From Candidatus Kaiserbacteria bacterium RIFCSPHIGHO2_01_FULL_58_22 (GTDB lineage: Bacteria; Patescibacteriota; Minisyncoccia; Phycocordibacterales; UBA2100): DNA of 30,295 nucleotides. Position numbers and translations under genes: made by a program. The notes beneath the pieces were generated by a model, which saw only the letters and a program-made list of their open reading frames with translations, searched no databases and had not been told where the DNA came from. The stretch spans positions 1-30,295 of the forward strand of contig MFLB01000046.1 in NCBI GenBank assembly GCA_001781445.1, given 5' to 3'. Below, piece by piece: positions 1 through 8,845 of this stretch (its first letter is position 1; each line of letters starts with the position of its first letter).

Positions 1-1
1 C

Positions 2-61
2 GCGCAGGAGATGCAGAAAGAAAAGAAGAAATTATTCGACCAATTCCGGCGAAAATGCTAA
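2..61 (+). CDS. C-terminal tail of an unidentified protein (5' end outside window)
   Basis: The second plus-strand frame is open from the window edge and ends with TAA at 59-61. It gives a 19-residue, Lys-rich tail (AQEMQKEKKKLFDQFRRKC). It stops 2 bp before the convergent stop codon of the amidotransferase gene, which is the tight spacing expected between two real convergent genes. The fragment is too short to assign a family, and another frame is also open here, so this is only a plausible gene end. Confidence 0.3.
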   Translation, partial: AQEMQKEKKKLFDQFRRKC

Positions 62-63
62 AC

Positions 64-843
64 TCATTTCGGTTCCGTTTTGCCACTAGAAAATACTCCT
101 AGCACCACCCGCTCTATCCAAAGCGGGATGAGCCGCTCGGTCTCCGGAGATTCGCGCACGAGGGATTCGACCCGTGTCCCTGGCTGTAGATATTCTGGGT
201 TCGCCTGCAAGGCTCGTACGGCATCTTCTGCCCGTAGCTCCGGATGGAACTGCACGGTGTATACCTTATCGTTATAGCGCAACATGCTGAATTTGCAACT
301 CTGGGAGCTCGCGAGCAATACCGCTCCCTCAGGGAGCGATGTGAGACTGTCCTTGTGTCCGTATTGCGCCATGAAGGAATGCTGCACGCCCTCGAGTAGC
401 CGGTCTTTCTTCCCCTCTTCGGTCAGATGGACCTCGTAGGTTCCCGATTTTTTCTGGCTTTCGTCGTTCGTGACGTTGCCGCCGCGCATCTCGCCGATGA
501 GCTGATGGCCGAAGCACACACCTAAGATAGGGATGTTCTCCGCGAGCGCGTAGGTAACGATGAGCTTGGAGCGCGAGAGGATGATGGACGCCATGATGCG
601 AGCAGGATCGCGCTCGGTCCGGCCGCCATGAAAATCAAAATCGGATGTGCCGCCGAAGATGACACCGTCTTGCCCTTTGAGGAATTCGTCCGGGTACGTC
701 CAGGCGAGCCGCTCGTCGAGCGCGGAGAGAAAGGTGCCCTCCGCATTCTTGCCGACGCACCGGCAATAGTTGTTGCGCTCCCGCTCGAGCTGCTCGGTTT
801 GGAGGCGCGATTGCACAACGAGTACCTTCTTCATTCTCGACAT
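64..843 (-). CDS. Class I glutamine amidotransferase domain protein (GMP synthase-like GATase)
   Basis: This is a stand-alone class I GATase of about 259 residues. It has a nucleophile elbow GVCFGHQL (Cys about 110) and a distal FHPE motif (His about 200, Glu about 202), the expected Cys-His-Glu triad that hydrolyses glutamine to ammonia. No synthetase domain is fused to it, so the ammonia acceptor is unknown. Members of this COG0518-like group are often annotated simply as 'GMP synthase glutamine amidotransferase'. It does not look like TrpG, which is present separately at 25535-26131. The start at 843 is chosen because TATGAT lies 6 nt upstream, matching the other leaderless-looking starts in the window. 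An in-frame ATG at 834 and an upstream one at 894 are alternatives. It is not in an operon with its neighbours. Confidence 0.85.
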   Translation of the reverse strand: MSRMKKVLVVQSRLQTEQLERERNNYCRCVGKNAEGTFLSALDERLAWTYPDEFLKGQDGVIFGGTSDFDFHGGRTERDPARIMASIILSRSKLIVTYALAENIPILGVCFGHQLIGEMRGGNVTNDESQKKSGTYEVHLTEEGKKDRLLEGVQHSFMAQYGHKDSLTSLPEGAVLLASSQSCKFSMLRYNDKVYTVQFHPELRAEDAVRALQANPEYLQPGTRVESLVRESPETERLIPLWIERVVLGVFSSGKTEPK

Positions 844-849
844 ACTTTC

Positions 850-855
850 ATCATA
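850..855 (-). promoter_or_regulatory. Candidate -10 box for the amidotransferase gene
   Basis: On the minus strand TATGAT lies 6 nt before the ATG at 843. No good -35 is visible at 17 bp (ATTCTC). The spacing would make the transcript leaderless. Confidence 0.35.
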
Positions 856-894
856 TCGAATGACGGTCAAACGAGAATGAACTTTCTGGGGCAT

Positions 895-922
895 TTGCCT
901 CGAGTTCGAGGCGTGCTACTGT
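895..922 (+). promoter_or_regulatory. Candidate promoter of the FAD-linked dehydrogenase gene
   Basis: TTGCCT (895-900) is followed after 16 bp by TACTGT (917-922), and the ATG comes 7 nt later. It is weak on its own but conforms to the spacing seen at other first genes here. Confidence 0.3.
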
Positions 923-929
923 TTCAGAT

Positions 930-2582
930 ATGGTTGATGAGTTGAAAAACTCTCCGAGTGCAAGAAGGCCTGAAATCGTACCGACGTTGGAAAATCCAGG
1001 CTCACATCGAATTAAATCGCAGCTTCCCGACAGACCTTCAAATCCTGCCAATTACAAAGAGTCTACGGATCCTAAAGACTTAGAGTCCACCATAATCCGC
1101 CAAGACGCAGCTCGAAATTTGGGAGGAATACCTTCGAAATGGTTCGAGTTAAAGAATGCAGCAGGTCCGGCCGAGGTGTCCGAAATATTGTGCGCTTCGC
1201 GGCATGTTATTGCCGAAGGAGCAATGACATCCCTCACAAGAGGTGCTGTACCGGAAGATGGATGGGTTGTTTTGGATACGAGACAACAGAAAGAAATACA
1301 CATAGAGAAAGAAAGCCGTTCTGTCACGGTGCAGCCGGGCGTTAAGTTTAGGGAGGTGCAAGTAGCGCTTGCGGCTGTAGGTCTTTATTACCCACCCGGG
1401 CCCACCGAGGAAGAAGCATCGTTTGGCGGCATGATCTCCTGCAATGCAGCCGGAGCCGCAACTTTCAAATATGGACAAACTCGGCCGTGGGTTAAGAGAA
1501 TCGAAGTCGTTCTAGCCAATGGAGAAATTCTCGATATACGAAGGGGCCAGTGCAAGGCTCGTGATGGGCATTTCATTCTGGAGAACGCTAACGGGGCGGA
1601 GAGACGAATTGATGTGCCGACATACAAAATGCCCGATGTTCCTAAGAGTTCCGCCGGATATTATGCCGAGCCCGACATGGACCTGATCGATCTCTTCATC
1701 GGATCGGAAGGAACTCTCGGAGTGATTACAAAAGCGACACTTGATGCTATTCCGATGCCCTCGATCCACTGGGCTCTCGTAGCGTGTCCAAACGAACAAA
1801 AGGCACTTGATGTAAATCAAAGGCTCAGAGAGTTATCTTTGGAAACAAGAGAAAAAAGGAAAGGCGGAGATATCAATCCTCGTGTGATCGATATAAGCGC
1901 AATCGAGTACGTTGACGCGCCGTCTATGCGTGTTTTGCGCGAGGACGGTCAAAGTAAAAGGGGGATCACACCGCCGCTGGAGGCTAAGACAATGCTTATC
2001 ATCCAGGTAGAAAAAGCCGATGGCGACACCAGTGAGGAACTCGGATTGCGCTTATTAAGCGAGGTTGAAAAATATGGCTTATCCGAAGGTTTCCAATTTG
2101 CGCCCCCGGATAATACAGGCCAGATAAAGTATTTGACGGATATGCGCAAAGCAGTTCCTGATGGTGTGAACAGGCGCGTAAAAGAAAATCAGGTCACTAA
2201 AATGGCGGGTGACTTTATTGTGCCCATGGATAAGGTAAAAGAAATGCTGGAATTTGCGAGAAAAACTTGCGAGGATCTGGACCTAGATCTCTACATTTGG
2301 GGTCACTCTTCTGACGGTAATTTTCATCCCAATATAGTTGCGAAGACGCCCGAGGACGCGGAACTCGCTAAGCGAGCGTTATTCGAAATCGGCAAAAAAG
2401 TTATTGAACTCGGGGGAAGTCCCATTGCTGAACATGGCGTTGGAAGAAACAAAACCAAGCAGGCATTACTGAAACTCCTCTATACGCCAGCTGAGATCGG
2501 ACAAATGCGGCAGGTCAAACGTGCGCTGGATCCTGAGGGAAAGCTCGCGCCTGGAAACATATTCGCAATGTCTGAGGGATGA
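930..2582 (+). CDS. FAD-binding oxidoreductase, D-lactate/glycolate dehydrogenase (GlcD/DLD) family
   Basis: The 550-residue flavoprotein has a PCMH-type FAD-binding domain at roughly residues 105-295. It is recognised by VTVQPGVKFREVQ, the PPGPTEEEASFGGMISCNAAG stretch and GSEGTLGVITKATL. A FAD-oxidase C-terminal domain follows, with the metal-site-like GHSSDGNFHPN, AEHGVGRNK and the terminal DPEGKLAPGNIF. Such enzymes oxidise D-2-hydroxy acids (D-lactate, glycolate, 2-hydroxyglutarate) and pass electrons to quinone or another acceptor. The exact substrate cannot be read from sequence. No GlcE/GlcF or Fe-S partner is adjacent. Codon use looks more AT-rich than the neighbouring leu genes, so horizontal acquisition is possible but not tested. 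The long hydrophilic N-terminus (about 50 residues before the FAD domain) has no recognised role. Confidence 0.88.
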   Translation: MVDELKNSPSARRPEIVPTLENPGSHRIKSQLPDRPSNPANYKESTDPKDLESTIIRQDAARNLGGIPSKWFELKNAAGPAEVSEILCASRHVIAEGAMTSLTRGAVPEDGWVVLDTRQQKEIHIEKESRSVTVQPGVKFREVQVALAAVGLYYPPGPTEEEASFGGMISCNAAGAATFKYGQTRPWVKRIEVVLANGEILDIRRGQCKARDGHFILENANGAERRIDVPTYKMPDVPKSSAGYYAEPDMDLIDLFIGSEGTLGVITKATLDAIPMPSIHWALVACPNEQKALDVNQRLRELSLETREKRKGGDINPRVIDISAIEYVDAPSMRVLREDGQSKRGITPPLEAKTMLIIQVEKADGDTSEELGLRLLSEVEKYGLSEGFQFAPPDNTGQIKYLTDMRKAVPDGVNRRVKENQVTKMAGDFIVPMDKVKEMLEFARKTCEDLDLDLYIWGHSSDGNFHPNIVAKTPEDAELAKRALFEIGKKVIELGGSPIAEHGVGRNKTKQALLKLLYTPAEIGQMRQVKRALDPEGKLAPGNIFAMSEG

Positions 2583-2589
2583 ATCGTGC

Positions 2590-2618
2590 TTGACAATAGA
2601 GATGCTAGCGCGTAAGGT
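2590..2618 (+). promoter_or_regulatory. Candidate sigma70-type promoter of the leu operon
   Basis: A perfect TTGACA (2590-2595) is followed by a 17-bp spacer and TAAGGT (2613-2618). The expected start site coincides with the ATG of the leucine-rich leader peptide at 2625. AAGG within the same hexamer could alternatively act as a Shine-Dalgarno sequence if transcription begins farther upstream. Confidence 0.5.
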
Positions 2619-2624
2619 AAATCC

Positions 2625-2675
2625 ATGAGTAGCGTATCGAAGAAGGGTCTCCTTCTTACCCTCTCTATTCTTTAG
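2625..2675 (+). CDS. leuL: Leucine-rich leader peptide of the leu operon (attenuator peptide)
   Basis: The 16-codon ORF encodes MSSVSKKGLLLTLSIL and ends at TAG. Five of its 16 residues are Leu, including three consecutive Leu codons (CTC CTT CTT, 2649-2657), then CTC and CTT. It lies between a TTGACA promoter candidate and an intrinsic terminator, 84 bp before the leuC start. This is the architecture of ribosome-mediated attenuation known from enterobacterial leu operons: scarcity of charged Leu-tRNA stalls the ribosome at the Leu codons and frees an antiterminator strand. The peptide itself would have no other function. It is too short for ordinary gene finders. The assignment rests on codon content plus the mutually exclusive RNA helices described in the next entry. 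Confidence 0.72.
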   Translation: MSSVSKKGLLLTLSIL

Positions 2676-2736
2676 GAGGGGCTGTTGCTCTGCGATGACA
2701 ACAAGCGAAAGGCCCCTCCGGGGGCCTTTCTTGATA
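2640..2736 (+). promoter_or_regulatory. Leu transcription attenuator (alternative RNA helices)
   Basis: Three sets of pairings are visible. (i) CCCTC (2659-2663, just after the Leu codons) can pair with GAGGG (2676-2680). (ii) GGAGGGGC (2675-2682) is a perfect 8-nt complement of GCCCCTCC (2712-2719), giving an antiterminator. (iii) AAAGGCCCC (2708-2716) pairs with GGGGCCTTT (2721-2729), giving a terminator with a TCCG loop. Helices (ii) and (iii) share 2712-2716 and exclude each other. A ribosome stalled at 2649-2657 would cover CCCTC and favour (ii). One reaching the TAG at 2673-2675 would cover GGAGGGGC and allow (iii). A small hairpin, AAGAAGG/CCTTCTT (2640-2657), overlaps the Leu codons. 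Confidence 0.68.
2708..2736 (+). terminator. Intrinsic terminator of the leu attenuator
   Basis: A 9-bp perfect GC-rich stem (2708-2716/2721-2729) closes on a tetraloop and is followed by the moderately T-rich TTTCTTGAT. It lies 24 bp upstream of the leuC start, so it must be bypassed for operon expression. Confidence 0.65.
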
Positions 2737-2759
2737 TAGTTGTTGGAACCGAAGCTAAT

Positions 2760-4160
<1,401 letters not shown>

Positions 4161-4185
4161 CAAGCGAAAAGAAAAAAGCGAGAGG

Positions 4186-4216
4186 AGAAAAGGAGATGCA
4201 AATCTCGGCCTTTTCT
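4186..4216 (+). other. Intercistronic hairpin between leuC and leuD
   Basis: AGAAAAG-GAGAT (4186-4197) pairs with ATCTC and CTTTTCT (4202-4206, 4210-4216). The helix has 7 + 5 bp, a GCAA (GNRA-type) loop and a three-base bulge on the 3' side. No T-run follows directly, so an mRNA-processing or stability role is as likely as termination. Confidence 0.4.
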
Positions 4217-4247
4217 ATTCGCTATTCGCTATTCGCTATTCGCTAAT
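4215..4247 (+). repeat. Tandem heptamer repeat (CTATTCG)n in the leuC-leuD gap
   Basis: Four exact copies of CTATTCG occupy 4215-4242, followed by a partial copy (CTAAT). They end 6 bp before the leuD start. Slippage of such a heptamer would change leuC-leuD spacing by 7 bp steps. The 92-bp leuC-leuD gap is the longest within the leu operon and holds only this repeat and the hairpin. Confidence 0.75.
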
Positions 4248-4252
4248 CCACT

Positions 4253-4843
4253 ATGGCAAAGGAAAAATTCCAAAACTTCACATCGCGCCTCGTGCCCTTG
4301 CGCATGGACAATGTCGACACCGACCAGATCATTCCCGCGCGCTACCTGAAAGCGACGGACAAAAAAGGGTTTGGCGAGCACCTTTTTCAAGACCTGCGCT
4401 TCAACGAGGACGGGACGCCGAAGCCTGATTTCCCCCTCAATAAGCCGCACTATAAGGGCGCGCAGATACTCCTCGCGCGCGAGAACTTCGGATGCGGCTC
4501 CTCGCGCGAACACGCGCCGTGGGCCTTGCTCGGGTACGGCTTTAAGGCCATCATCGCCGCATCCTTCGCCGACATTTTCCGCAACAACGCGTCAAAAAAT
4601 GGTTTGCTTCTCATTGAGCTTCCCTACCAAGACGTGGACCAAATGCATGGTGATGTGCTGGAGAATCCCGAGCGCGAAGCGTTCGTGAATCTCGCGGAAG
4701 ATACGCTCATCTGGAAAGGTCAGCCCTATACGTTCCCCAATAATCCTTTTACGAAAAAAATGCTCCTTGAAGGCCTCGATGATATCGGCTATACGTTGAG
4801 CTTTGCGAAGGACATCGACGCGTTCGAAAAAAACAAAAAGTAA
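4253..4843 (+). CDS. leuD: 3-isopropylmalate dehydratase small subunit
   Basis: The 196-residue swivel-domain subunit pairs with LeuC. Characteristic stretches are NVDTDQIIPARYL near residues 20-32, ENFGCGSSREHAPWAL (about 77-92) and AIIAASFADIFRNNASKNGLL. The length matches the bacterial LeuD family (about 190-210). The start is the first ATG after the heptamer repeat, and MAKEKFQNFTSRLVPLRMDNVDTD aligns well with family N-termini. There is no Shine-Dalgarno. It lies 2 bp from leuA. Confidence 0.95.
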   Translation: MAKEKFQNFTSRLVPLRMDNVDTDQIIPARYLKATDKKGFGEHLFQDLRFNEDGTPKPDFPLNKPHYKGAQILLARENFGCGSSREHAPWALLGYGFKAIIAASFADIFRNNASKNGLLLIELPYQDVDQMHGDVLENPEREAFVNLAEDTLIWKGQPYTFPNNPFTKKMLLEGLDDIGYTLSFAKDIDAFEKNKK

Positions 4844-4845
4844 CC

Positions 4846-6555
4846 ATGAAAAATTCCAAAAAATACAAGCCATCCCAGCCTGTCGGATTGAAAGACCGCA
4901 CATGGCCTGATAAAACGGTCACAAAGGCGCCGCGCTGGTGCTCGGTAGATCTCCGCGACGGCAATCAGGCGCTCGTAACGCCGATGAATCTGGAGCAGAA
5001 GTTGCGCATGTTCAAGCTGCTTATCGATGTCGGCTTCAAGGAGATAGAGGTCGGGTTCCCATCTGCGGCGAAGGTCGAGTTCGACTTCGTGCGGCACCTT
5101 ATTGAGAACGACCTTATCCCGGAGGATGTGACCATTCAGGTGCTGACGCAGGCGCGCGAACATCTCATCGAAGAAACGTGCCGTTCACTTATCGGCGCGA
5201 AGCGCGCGCTTATCCACGTGTACAATTCAACATCCGAGTTGCAGCGGCGCGTTGTATTTCGGACCGATAAAAAAGGGGTAAAAGACATCGCCGTCCAAGG
5301 CACACGGTGGGCAAGGGAGTACGCCGAAAAGTACCTGAAGGATACTCACATCCTCTATGAATACTCACCGGAGAGTTTTATGGGCACCGAACTCGACTTC
5401 GCAGTCGAAGTGTGCGATGCCGTTATCGACGAATGGAATCCCGTGAAAGGACAAAAAATAATTATCAATTTGCCAACGACGGTGGAAAGCTCCACGCCGA
5501 ACATTTTTGCCGATCAGATTGAATGGTTCATCCGCAATCTCAAGAATCGCGAGAGGGCGGTGATAAGCGTGCACTGCCACAATGACCGCGGCACCGGTGT
5601 CGCATCCGCAGAGCTCGCACAAATGGCCGGGGCAGAGCGCGTGGAGGGCACGCTCTTCGGCAACGGCGAGCGCACGGGGAACGTCGACATCGTCACGCTC
5701 GCACTCAACCTTCATACCCAGGGAATCGATCCGAAGCTCGATTTGAGCGATATCAACCGCATTATCGAAGTGTATGAAGATTGCACCGACATGACCGTGC
5801 ATCCGCGACACCCGTATGCGGGAGAGCTCGTATTCACGGCATTTTCCGGCTCGCACCAGGACGCTATAAACAAGGGTTTTCAAGCGATGGAAGCGGCAAA
5901 AAGCGAGCGCTGGGAGGTACCCTACATTCCCATGGATCCGAAGGATGTCGGGCGCACCTACGAGACGGTTGTACGCATCAATACGCAATCAGGAAAAGGC
6001 GGCGTTGCGCACGTCCTTCGTACCCAGTTCGGCTTCAACACGCCAAAACCCATACATCCCGAGCTTGGAAAATTGATACAGCGCATCTCCGACACGACTG
6101 GGAGAGAAGTCTTGCCGCAGATGATAAAGAGCGCGTTCGAGAAAGAGTACATCAACCTCGAAAAACCCCTTGCGCTCGAGAACTTCCACATCGAGGACTC
6201 CAGCAAGGCCCGGAATGCGACGGCAATAAGGGCCGCAGTGCGCGTGGACGGCAAGCAACGGACGCTCACGGGCGAGGGCAATGGCCCGATAGACGCGTTC
6301 AGCAAGGCTCTGAAGAAGGCCAACGTGAACGACTACACCTTCCTCTCCTATGAAGAACACGCGCTCGGGAAAGGCGAGGATGCGCGCGCGGTCGCCTATA
6401 TACAGATCGCAGATAAAAAAGGTGAGCCTTTTTGGGGCGTCGGCATCGACCCCAACATCGTCGGAGCGTCGCTCCGCGCACTCCTCTCCGCCCTCAATCG
6501 GCGCAGAAAAACATCGAGCAAAAAGAGAGCTCCGCGGCGTGGTACAAAGAAGTAA
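4846..6555 (+). CDS. leuA: 2-isopropylmalate synthase (LeuA2-type, with C-terminal regulatory domain)
   Basis: This enzyme condenses acetyl-CoA with 2-oxoisovalerate, the committed step of leucine synthesis. The 569-residue protein has the TIM-barrel catalytic motif SVDLRDGNQALVTPM (about residues 33-47), the VHCHNDRGTG metal/catalytic region and EGTLFGNGERTGNVD. A LeuA dimer/regulatory domain occupies roughly residues 430-550 (ALENFHIEDSS, GEGNGPIDAF). It belongs to the longer LeuA2/fungal-mycobacterial type, not the E. coli-like short type. The regulatory domain is intact, so leucine feedback inhibition is likely. The Lys/Arg-rich tail (RRRKTSSKKRAPRRGTKK) is unusual and probably disordered. 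It starts 2 bp after leuD and ends 4 bp before leuB. Confidence 0.95.
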   Translation: MKNSKKYKPSQPVGLKDRTWPDKTVTKAPRWCSVDLRDGNQALVTPMNLEQKLRMFKLLIDVGFKEIEVGFPSAAKVEFDFVRHLIENDLIPEDVTIQVLTQAREHLIEETCRSLIGAKRALIHVYNSTSELQRRVVFRTDKKGVKDIAVQGTRWAREYAEKYLKDTHILYEYSPESFMGTELDFAVEVCDAVIDEWNPVKGQKIIINLPTTVESSTPNIFADQIEWFIRNLKNRERAVISVHCHNDRGTGVASAELAQMAGAERVEGTLFGNGERTGNVDIVTLALNLHTQGIDPKLDLSDINRIIEVYEDCTDMTVHPRHPYAGELVFTAFSGSHQDAINKGFQAMEAAKSERWEVPYIPMDPKDVGRTYETVVRINTQSGKGGVAHVLRTQFGFNTPKPIHPELGKLIQRISDTTGREVLPQMIKSAFEKEYINLEKPLALENFHIEDSSKARNATAIRAAVRVDGKQRTLTGEGNGPIDAFSKALKKANVNDYTFLSYEEHALGKGEDARAVAYIQIADKKGEPFWGVGIDPNIVGASLRALLSALNRRRKTSSKKRAPRRGTKK

Positions 6556-6559
6556 CGGT

Positions 6560-7618
6560 ATGAAAGGAAAGATTGCTGTTGTGCCCGGGGACGGAATAGG
6601 ACCGGAGATCTGTAGATCTGCGGTAGATGTCTTGGACGCGGTTAACAAGCGATTCGTGCATGAAATAACAACTTTTGAGGGCAAGGCGGGCGGAGAGGCG
6701 TTTGAGAAGTCCGGAAAGCACTTGCCGGAAGAGACAATCGACATATGCGAAAAAGCGGATGCGATCCTCTTTGGCGCCGTGGGAGGGCCCGTGGACGCGC
6801 AGGAGAAACCGAAATGGAAGGATGCCGAGAAGCACGTCATCCTCGGATTGCGCAAAAAATTCGACCTCTTCGCGAACTTGAGGCCGCTTCGCGTATGGCC
6901 GGGAACGGAGAGCTTCAGCGCGCTCAAGCCTGAACTTGTCAAAGACATGGACGTGCTCATCGTCCGCGAACTGGTATCCGGCATTTATTTCGGCCGGCAC
7001 GAACGCGTCGATACGCAGACCGCAGAGGATGTGAGCCGTTATTCAAAAGATGAGATAGAGCGCGTGCTTCGCGTCGCCTTCGACGCGGCGGCAAGCCGGC
7101 GCAAGAAACTGACCGTCGTCGACAAGGCCAACGTATTGGAGACTTCGCGCCTGTGGCGGGAAGTTGCGAATGCGGTGAAAAAGGACTTCCCAGCTGTCGA
7201 AATGGAATTCATGTTCGTGGACAACGCGGCAATGCAGCTCGTGCGTAATCCCGCACAGTTCGACGTCATAGTCACCGAGAACATGTTCGGCGACATTTTG
7301 AGCGATCTTGGCGGCGCCATCGTGGGCTCGCTTGGCCTTTTGCCTTCCGCAAGCCTCAATGCCAGGAAATTTGGCCTCTACGAACCCTCGCACGGCTCGG
7401 CGCCAGATATTGCGGGCAAAGGCATCGCAAATCCGACCGCGCAGATACTCTCGCTCGCGCTCCTCTTGCGATACACCTACAATCTCCACAAGGAAGCCGA
7501 CGCCATTGAGGCCGCGATACTTGCCGCTTGGAATGCGGGAGAGAAGACGAAAGATCTCGGCGGAGCGCTTTCAACGGACGAATTCACTGCTTGTGTCGTG
7601 AAGAAACTAGCCGCATAA
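6560..7618 (+). CDS. leuB: 3-isopropylmalate dehydrogenase
   Basis: The protein (352 residues) is an NAD-dependent decarboxylating dehydrogenase making 2-oxoisocaproate. It starts with MKGKIAVVPGDGIGPEI, the family N-terminus, so the ATG at 6560 is preferred over the longer in-frame extension back into leuA. Visible signatures are GAVGGP, LRPLRVWPG, VRELVSGIYFG, VVDKANVLETSRLWRE, MFVDNAAMQLV, TENMFGDILSDLGGAIVGSLGLLPSASL and EPSHGSAPDIAGKGIANP (NAD-binding). It lies 4 bp downstream of leuA and 7 bp upstream of ilvE. Confidence 0.96.
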   Translation: MKGKIAVVPGDGIGPEICRSAVDVLDAVNKRFVHEITTFEGKAGGEAFEKSGKHLPEETIDICEKADAILFGAVGGPVDAQEKPKWKDAEKHVILGLRKKFDLFANLRPLRVWPGTESFSALKPELVKDMDVLIVRELVSGIYFGRHERVDTQTAEDVSRYSKDEIERVLRVAFDAAASRRKKLTVVDKANVLETSRLWREVANAVKKDFPAVEMEFMFVDNAAMQLVRNPAQFDVIVTENMFGDILSDLGGAIVGSLGLLPSASLNARKFGLYEPSHGSAPDIAGKGIANPTAQILSLALLLRYTYNLHKEADAIEAAILAAWNAGEKTKDLGGALSTDEFTACVVKKLAA

Positions 7619-7625
7619 TCGGGTA

Positions 7626-8525
7626 ATGGAGACTACGAAATATATTTGGTGGAATGGTAAGTTGGTGCCGTGGGCGGATGCAAAGACTCACGTCTTAACG
7701 CACACCTTGCATTACGGCACGGGAACCTTCGAGGGTATTCGTATGTATGAGACAAAAGAAGGCGGAGCAATCTTCCATTTGAAGAAGCATATGGAGCGAC
7801 TTGTGTTCTCCGCACAAAGTCTCGGCATGCAGCTCCCCTACTCAGTCGACCAGTTGTCCGCTGCGACCGTAGAGCTTGTCAAAGCAAATGAATTAAGATC
7901 TTGCTACATCAGGCCAATTATTTACTATGGTTTCGGCGAAGTGCGAGTGATGGCTACAAATTGTCCCGTGGAAGCTGCGATAGCCGCGTGGCCCTGGGGA
8001 GCGTATCTCGGACACGAACCTGCGCGTGTGACAATCGTAAAGACAATTCGTATTCATCCGCAAACGACCGTACCAGGTGCCAAGCTCACCGGCAATTACA
8101 TCAATTCAATGCTCGCGGCCCGCGAAGCGCTGGATCGAGGATACACCGAGGGTCTCCTCCTCGATTACCAGGGCAACATCGCCGAGGGGCCGGGAGAGAA
8201 CTTCTTCATCGTGAATGGGAAAACGATATCAACACCTGCACTTGGCTCAATTCTGCCGGGGATTACCCGGTGGTCAGTGATGACACTCGCAAAAGACCTC
8301 GAATACAAAGTGGAGGAGCGTCCCATCGCGCCCGCCGAAGCGACTGTCGCTGACGAAGCTTTTTTCACCGGCACTGCGGCCGAGGTGATCCCCATCGCCT
8401 CGATAGACGACAAGCCGATGAAAAGCGCTCCCGGCCCTGTGACCAAGCACATCCGCGATGAATTCCTCAAGATCACTTGCGGCGAAAATCCGAAATACCG
8501 CGACTGGCTCACGTTCGTCAAATGA
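7626..8525 (+). CDS. ilvE: Branched-chain-amino-acid aminotransferase
   Basis: This is a fold-type IV PLP enzyme of 299 residues catalysing the last transamination to Leu, Ile and Val. Motifs are WNGKLVPWADAKTHVLTHTLHYGTGTFEGIRMYE, the PLP lysine in GAKLTGNYINSMLA (Lys about 153), LLLDYQGNIAEGPGENFFIV and FFTGTAAEVIPI. The length equals E. coli IlvE (about 308). It closes the leu operon, 7 bp after leuB, and so provides the final step locally. It could also serve aromatic 2-oxo acids, since no aromatic aminotransferase is in the window. The other ilv genes (B, N, C, D) are not here. It ends 3 bp from the convergent nfu stop codon, with no visible terminator between them. Confidence 0.95.
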   Translation: METTKYIWWNGKLVPWADAKTHVLTHTLHYGTGTFEGIRMYETKEGGAIFHLKKHMERLVFSAQSLGMQLPYSVDQLSAATVELVKANELRSCYIRPIIYYGFGEVRVMATNCPVEAAIAAWPWGAYLGHEPARVTIVKTIRIHPQTTVPGAKLTGNYINSMLAAREALDRGYTEGLLLDYQGNIAEGPGENFFIVNGKTISTPALGSILPGITRWSVMTLAKDLEYKVEERPIAPAEATVADEAFFTGTAAEVIPIASIDDKPMKSAPGPVTKHIRDEFLKITCGENPKYRDWLTFVK

Positions 8526-8528
8526 ATT

Positions 8529-8771
8529 TTAGTAGCTATAGGAGATCTTTTTGATCGAGGGCAAGCGCTCCTTGATCATCAGCTCGACGCCAGCACCAAA
8601 GTGGAGGCCAGCCGCATCACAGCCCACGCAGTTGCCTATGAGGCGCAAGACCACCTCATCTTCCTCAACGGCCATCAACTCTGCTCCTCCTCCGTGTTCC
8701 TCGAACAAGGGTTGGAATTGCTTCAGCACCTCCTCCACCGCCTTTATCATTTCTTCCGTCTTCTTATCCAT
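8529..8771 (-). CDS. NifU C-terminal-domain (Nfu) Fe-S cluster carrier
   Basis: This is a small protein of 80 residues, consisting only of the Nfu domain. It has the conserved EEHGGGAELMAVEEDEVVLRLIGNCVGCDAAG with a CxxC (Cys48 and Cys51) that binds a bridging [4Fe-4S] cluster for delivery to apo-proteins. The start at 8771 is preferred because TATACT lies 7 nt upstream and the product then begins MDKKTEEMIK. An upstream in-frame ATG at 8792 would add seven residues. Nfu is separated from the suf cluster (sufU at 9437) only by the oppositely oriented PaaX/Cas2-like gene and its palindromes, which suggests the original order was sufU-nfu. Confidence 0.9.
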   Translation of the reverse strand: MDKKTEEMIKAVEEVLKQFQPLFEEHGGGAELMAVEEDEVVLRLIGNCVGCDAAGLHFGAGVELMIKERLPSIKKISYSY

Positions 8772-8778
8772 TGCATCT

Positions 8779-8784
8779 AGTATA
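8779..8784 (-). promoter_or_regulatory. Candidate -10 box of nfu
   Basis: Minus-strand TATACT sits 7 nt before the ATG at 8771. A -35 would fall at the edge of palindrome A (TTATAT), so binding at the palindrome could also affect nfu. Confidence 0.4.
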
Positions 8785-8801
8785 TCAAACATAACCTGGG
8801 G

Positions 8802-8843
8802 ATATAACGCTTGCTCACGCGGCCGCGTAAGCTAGAGTTATAT
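8802..8843. repeat. Palindrome A (probable operator of the PaaX/Cas2-like gene)
   Basis: A 42-bp imperfect palindrome with 20-nt arms (17/20 complementary) is centred on CGCGGCCGCG. The core arms are ATAACGCTTGCTCACGCG (8804-8821) and CGCGTAAGCTAGAGTTAT (8824-8841), with centre GC. It covers the -35/-10 interval of the PaaX/Cas2-like gene and touches its start codon, the position expected for an autoregulatory operator. Its right arm is identical to both arms of palindrome B. Confidence 0.85.
8811..8838 (+). promoter_or_regulatory. Candidate promoter of the PaaX/Cas2-like gene
   Basis: TTGCTC (8811-8816), a 16-bp spacer and TAGAGT (8833-8838) are followed by 7 nt and ATG (8846). The whole promoter lies inside palindrome A. 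Confidence 0.4.
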
Positions 8844-8845
8844 GC

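Noticed and set aside
64..843. A TrpG or complete GMP synthase at the left end
   Set aside because: It lacks the TrpG N-terminal and core signatures and has no ATP-pyrophosphatase domain; only a generic class I GATase can be supported.
2685..2759. N-terminal extension of LeuC from a TTG preceded by AGGAGG
   Set aside because: The extension would be translated across the terminator hairpin and makes LeuC longer than the family's usual 466 residues. The AGGAGG is better explained as part of the antiterminator strand.
6350..6559. Longer LeuB start inside leuA
   Set aside because: LeuB family proteins begin at MKGKIAVVPGDGIGP; the extension is basic leuA shadow sequence.
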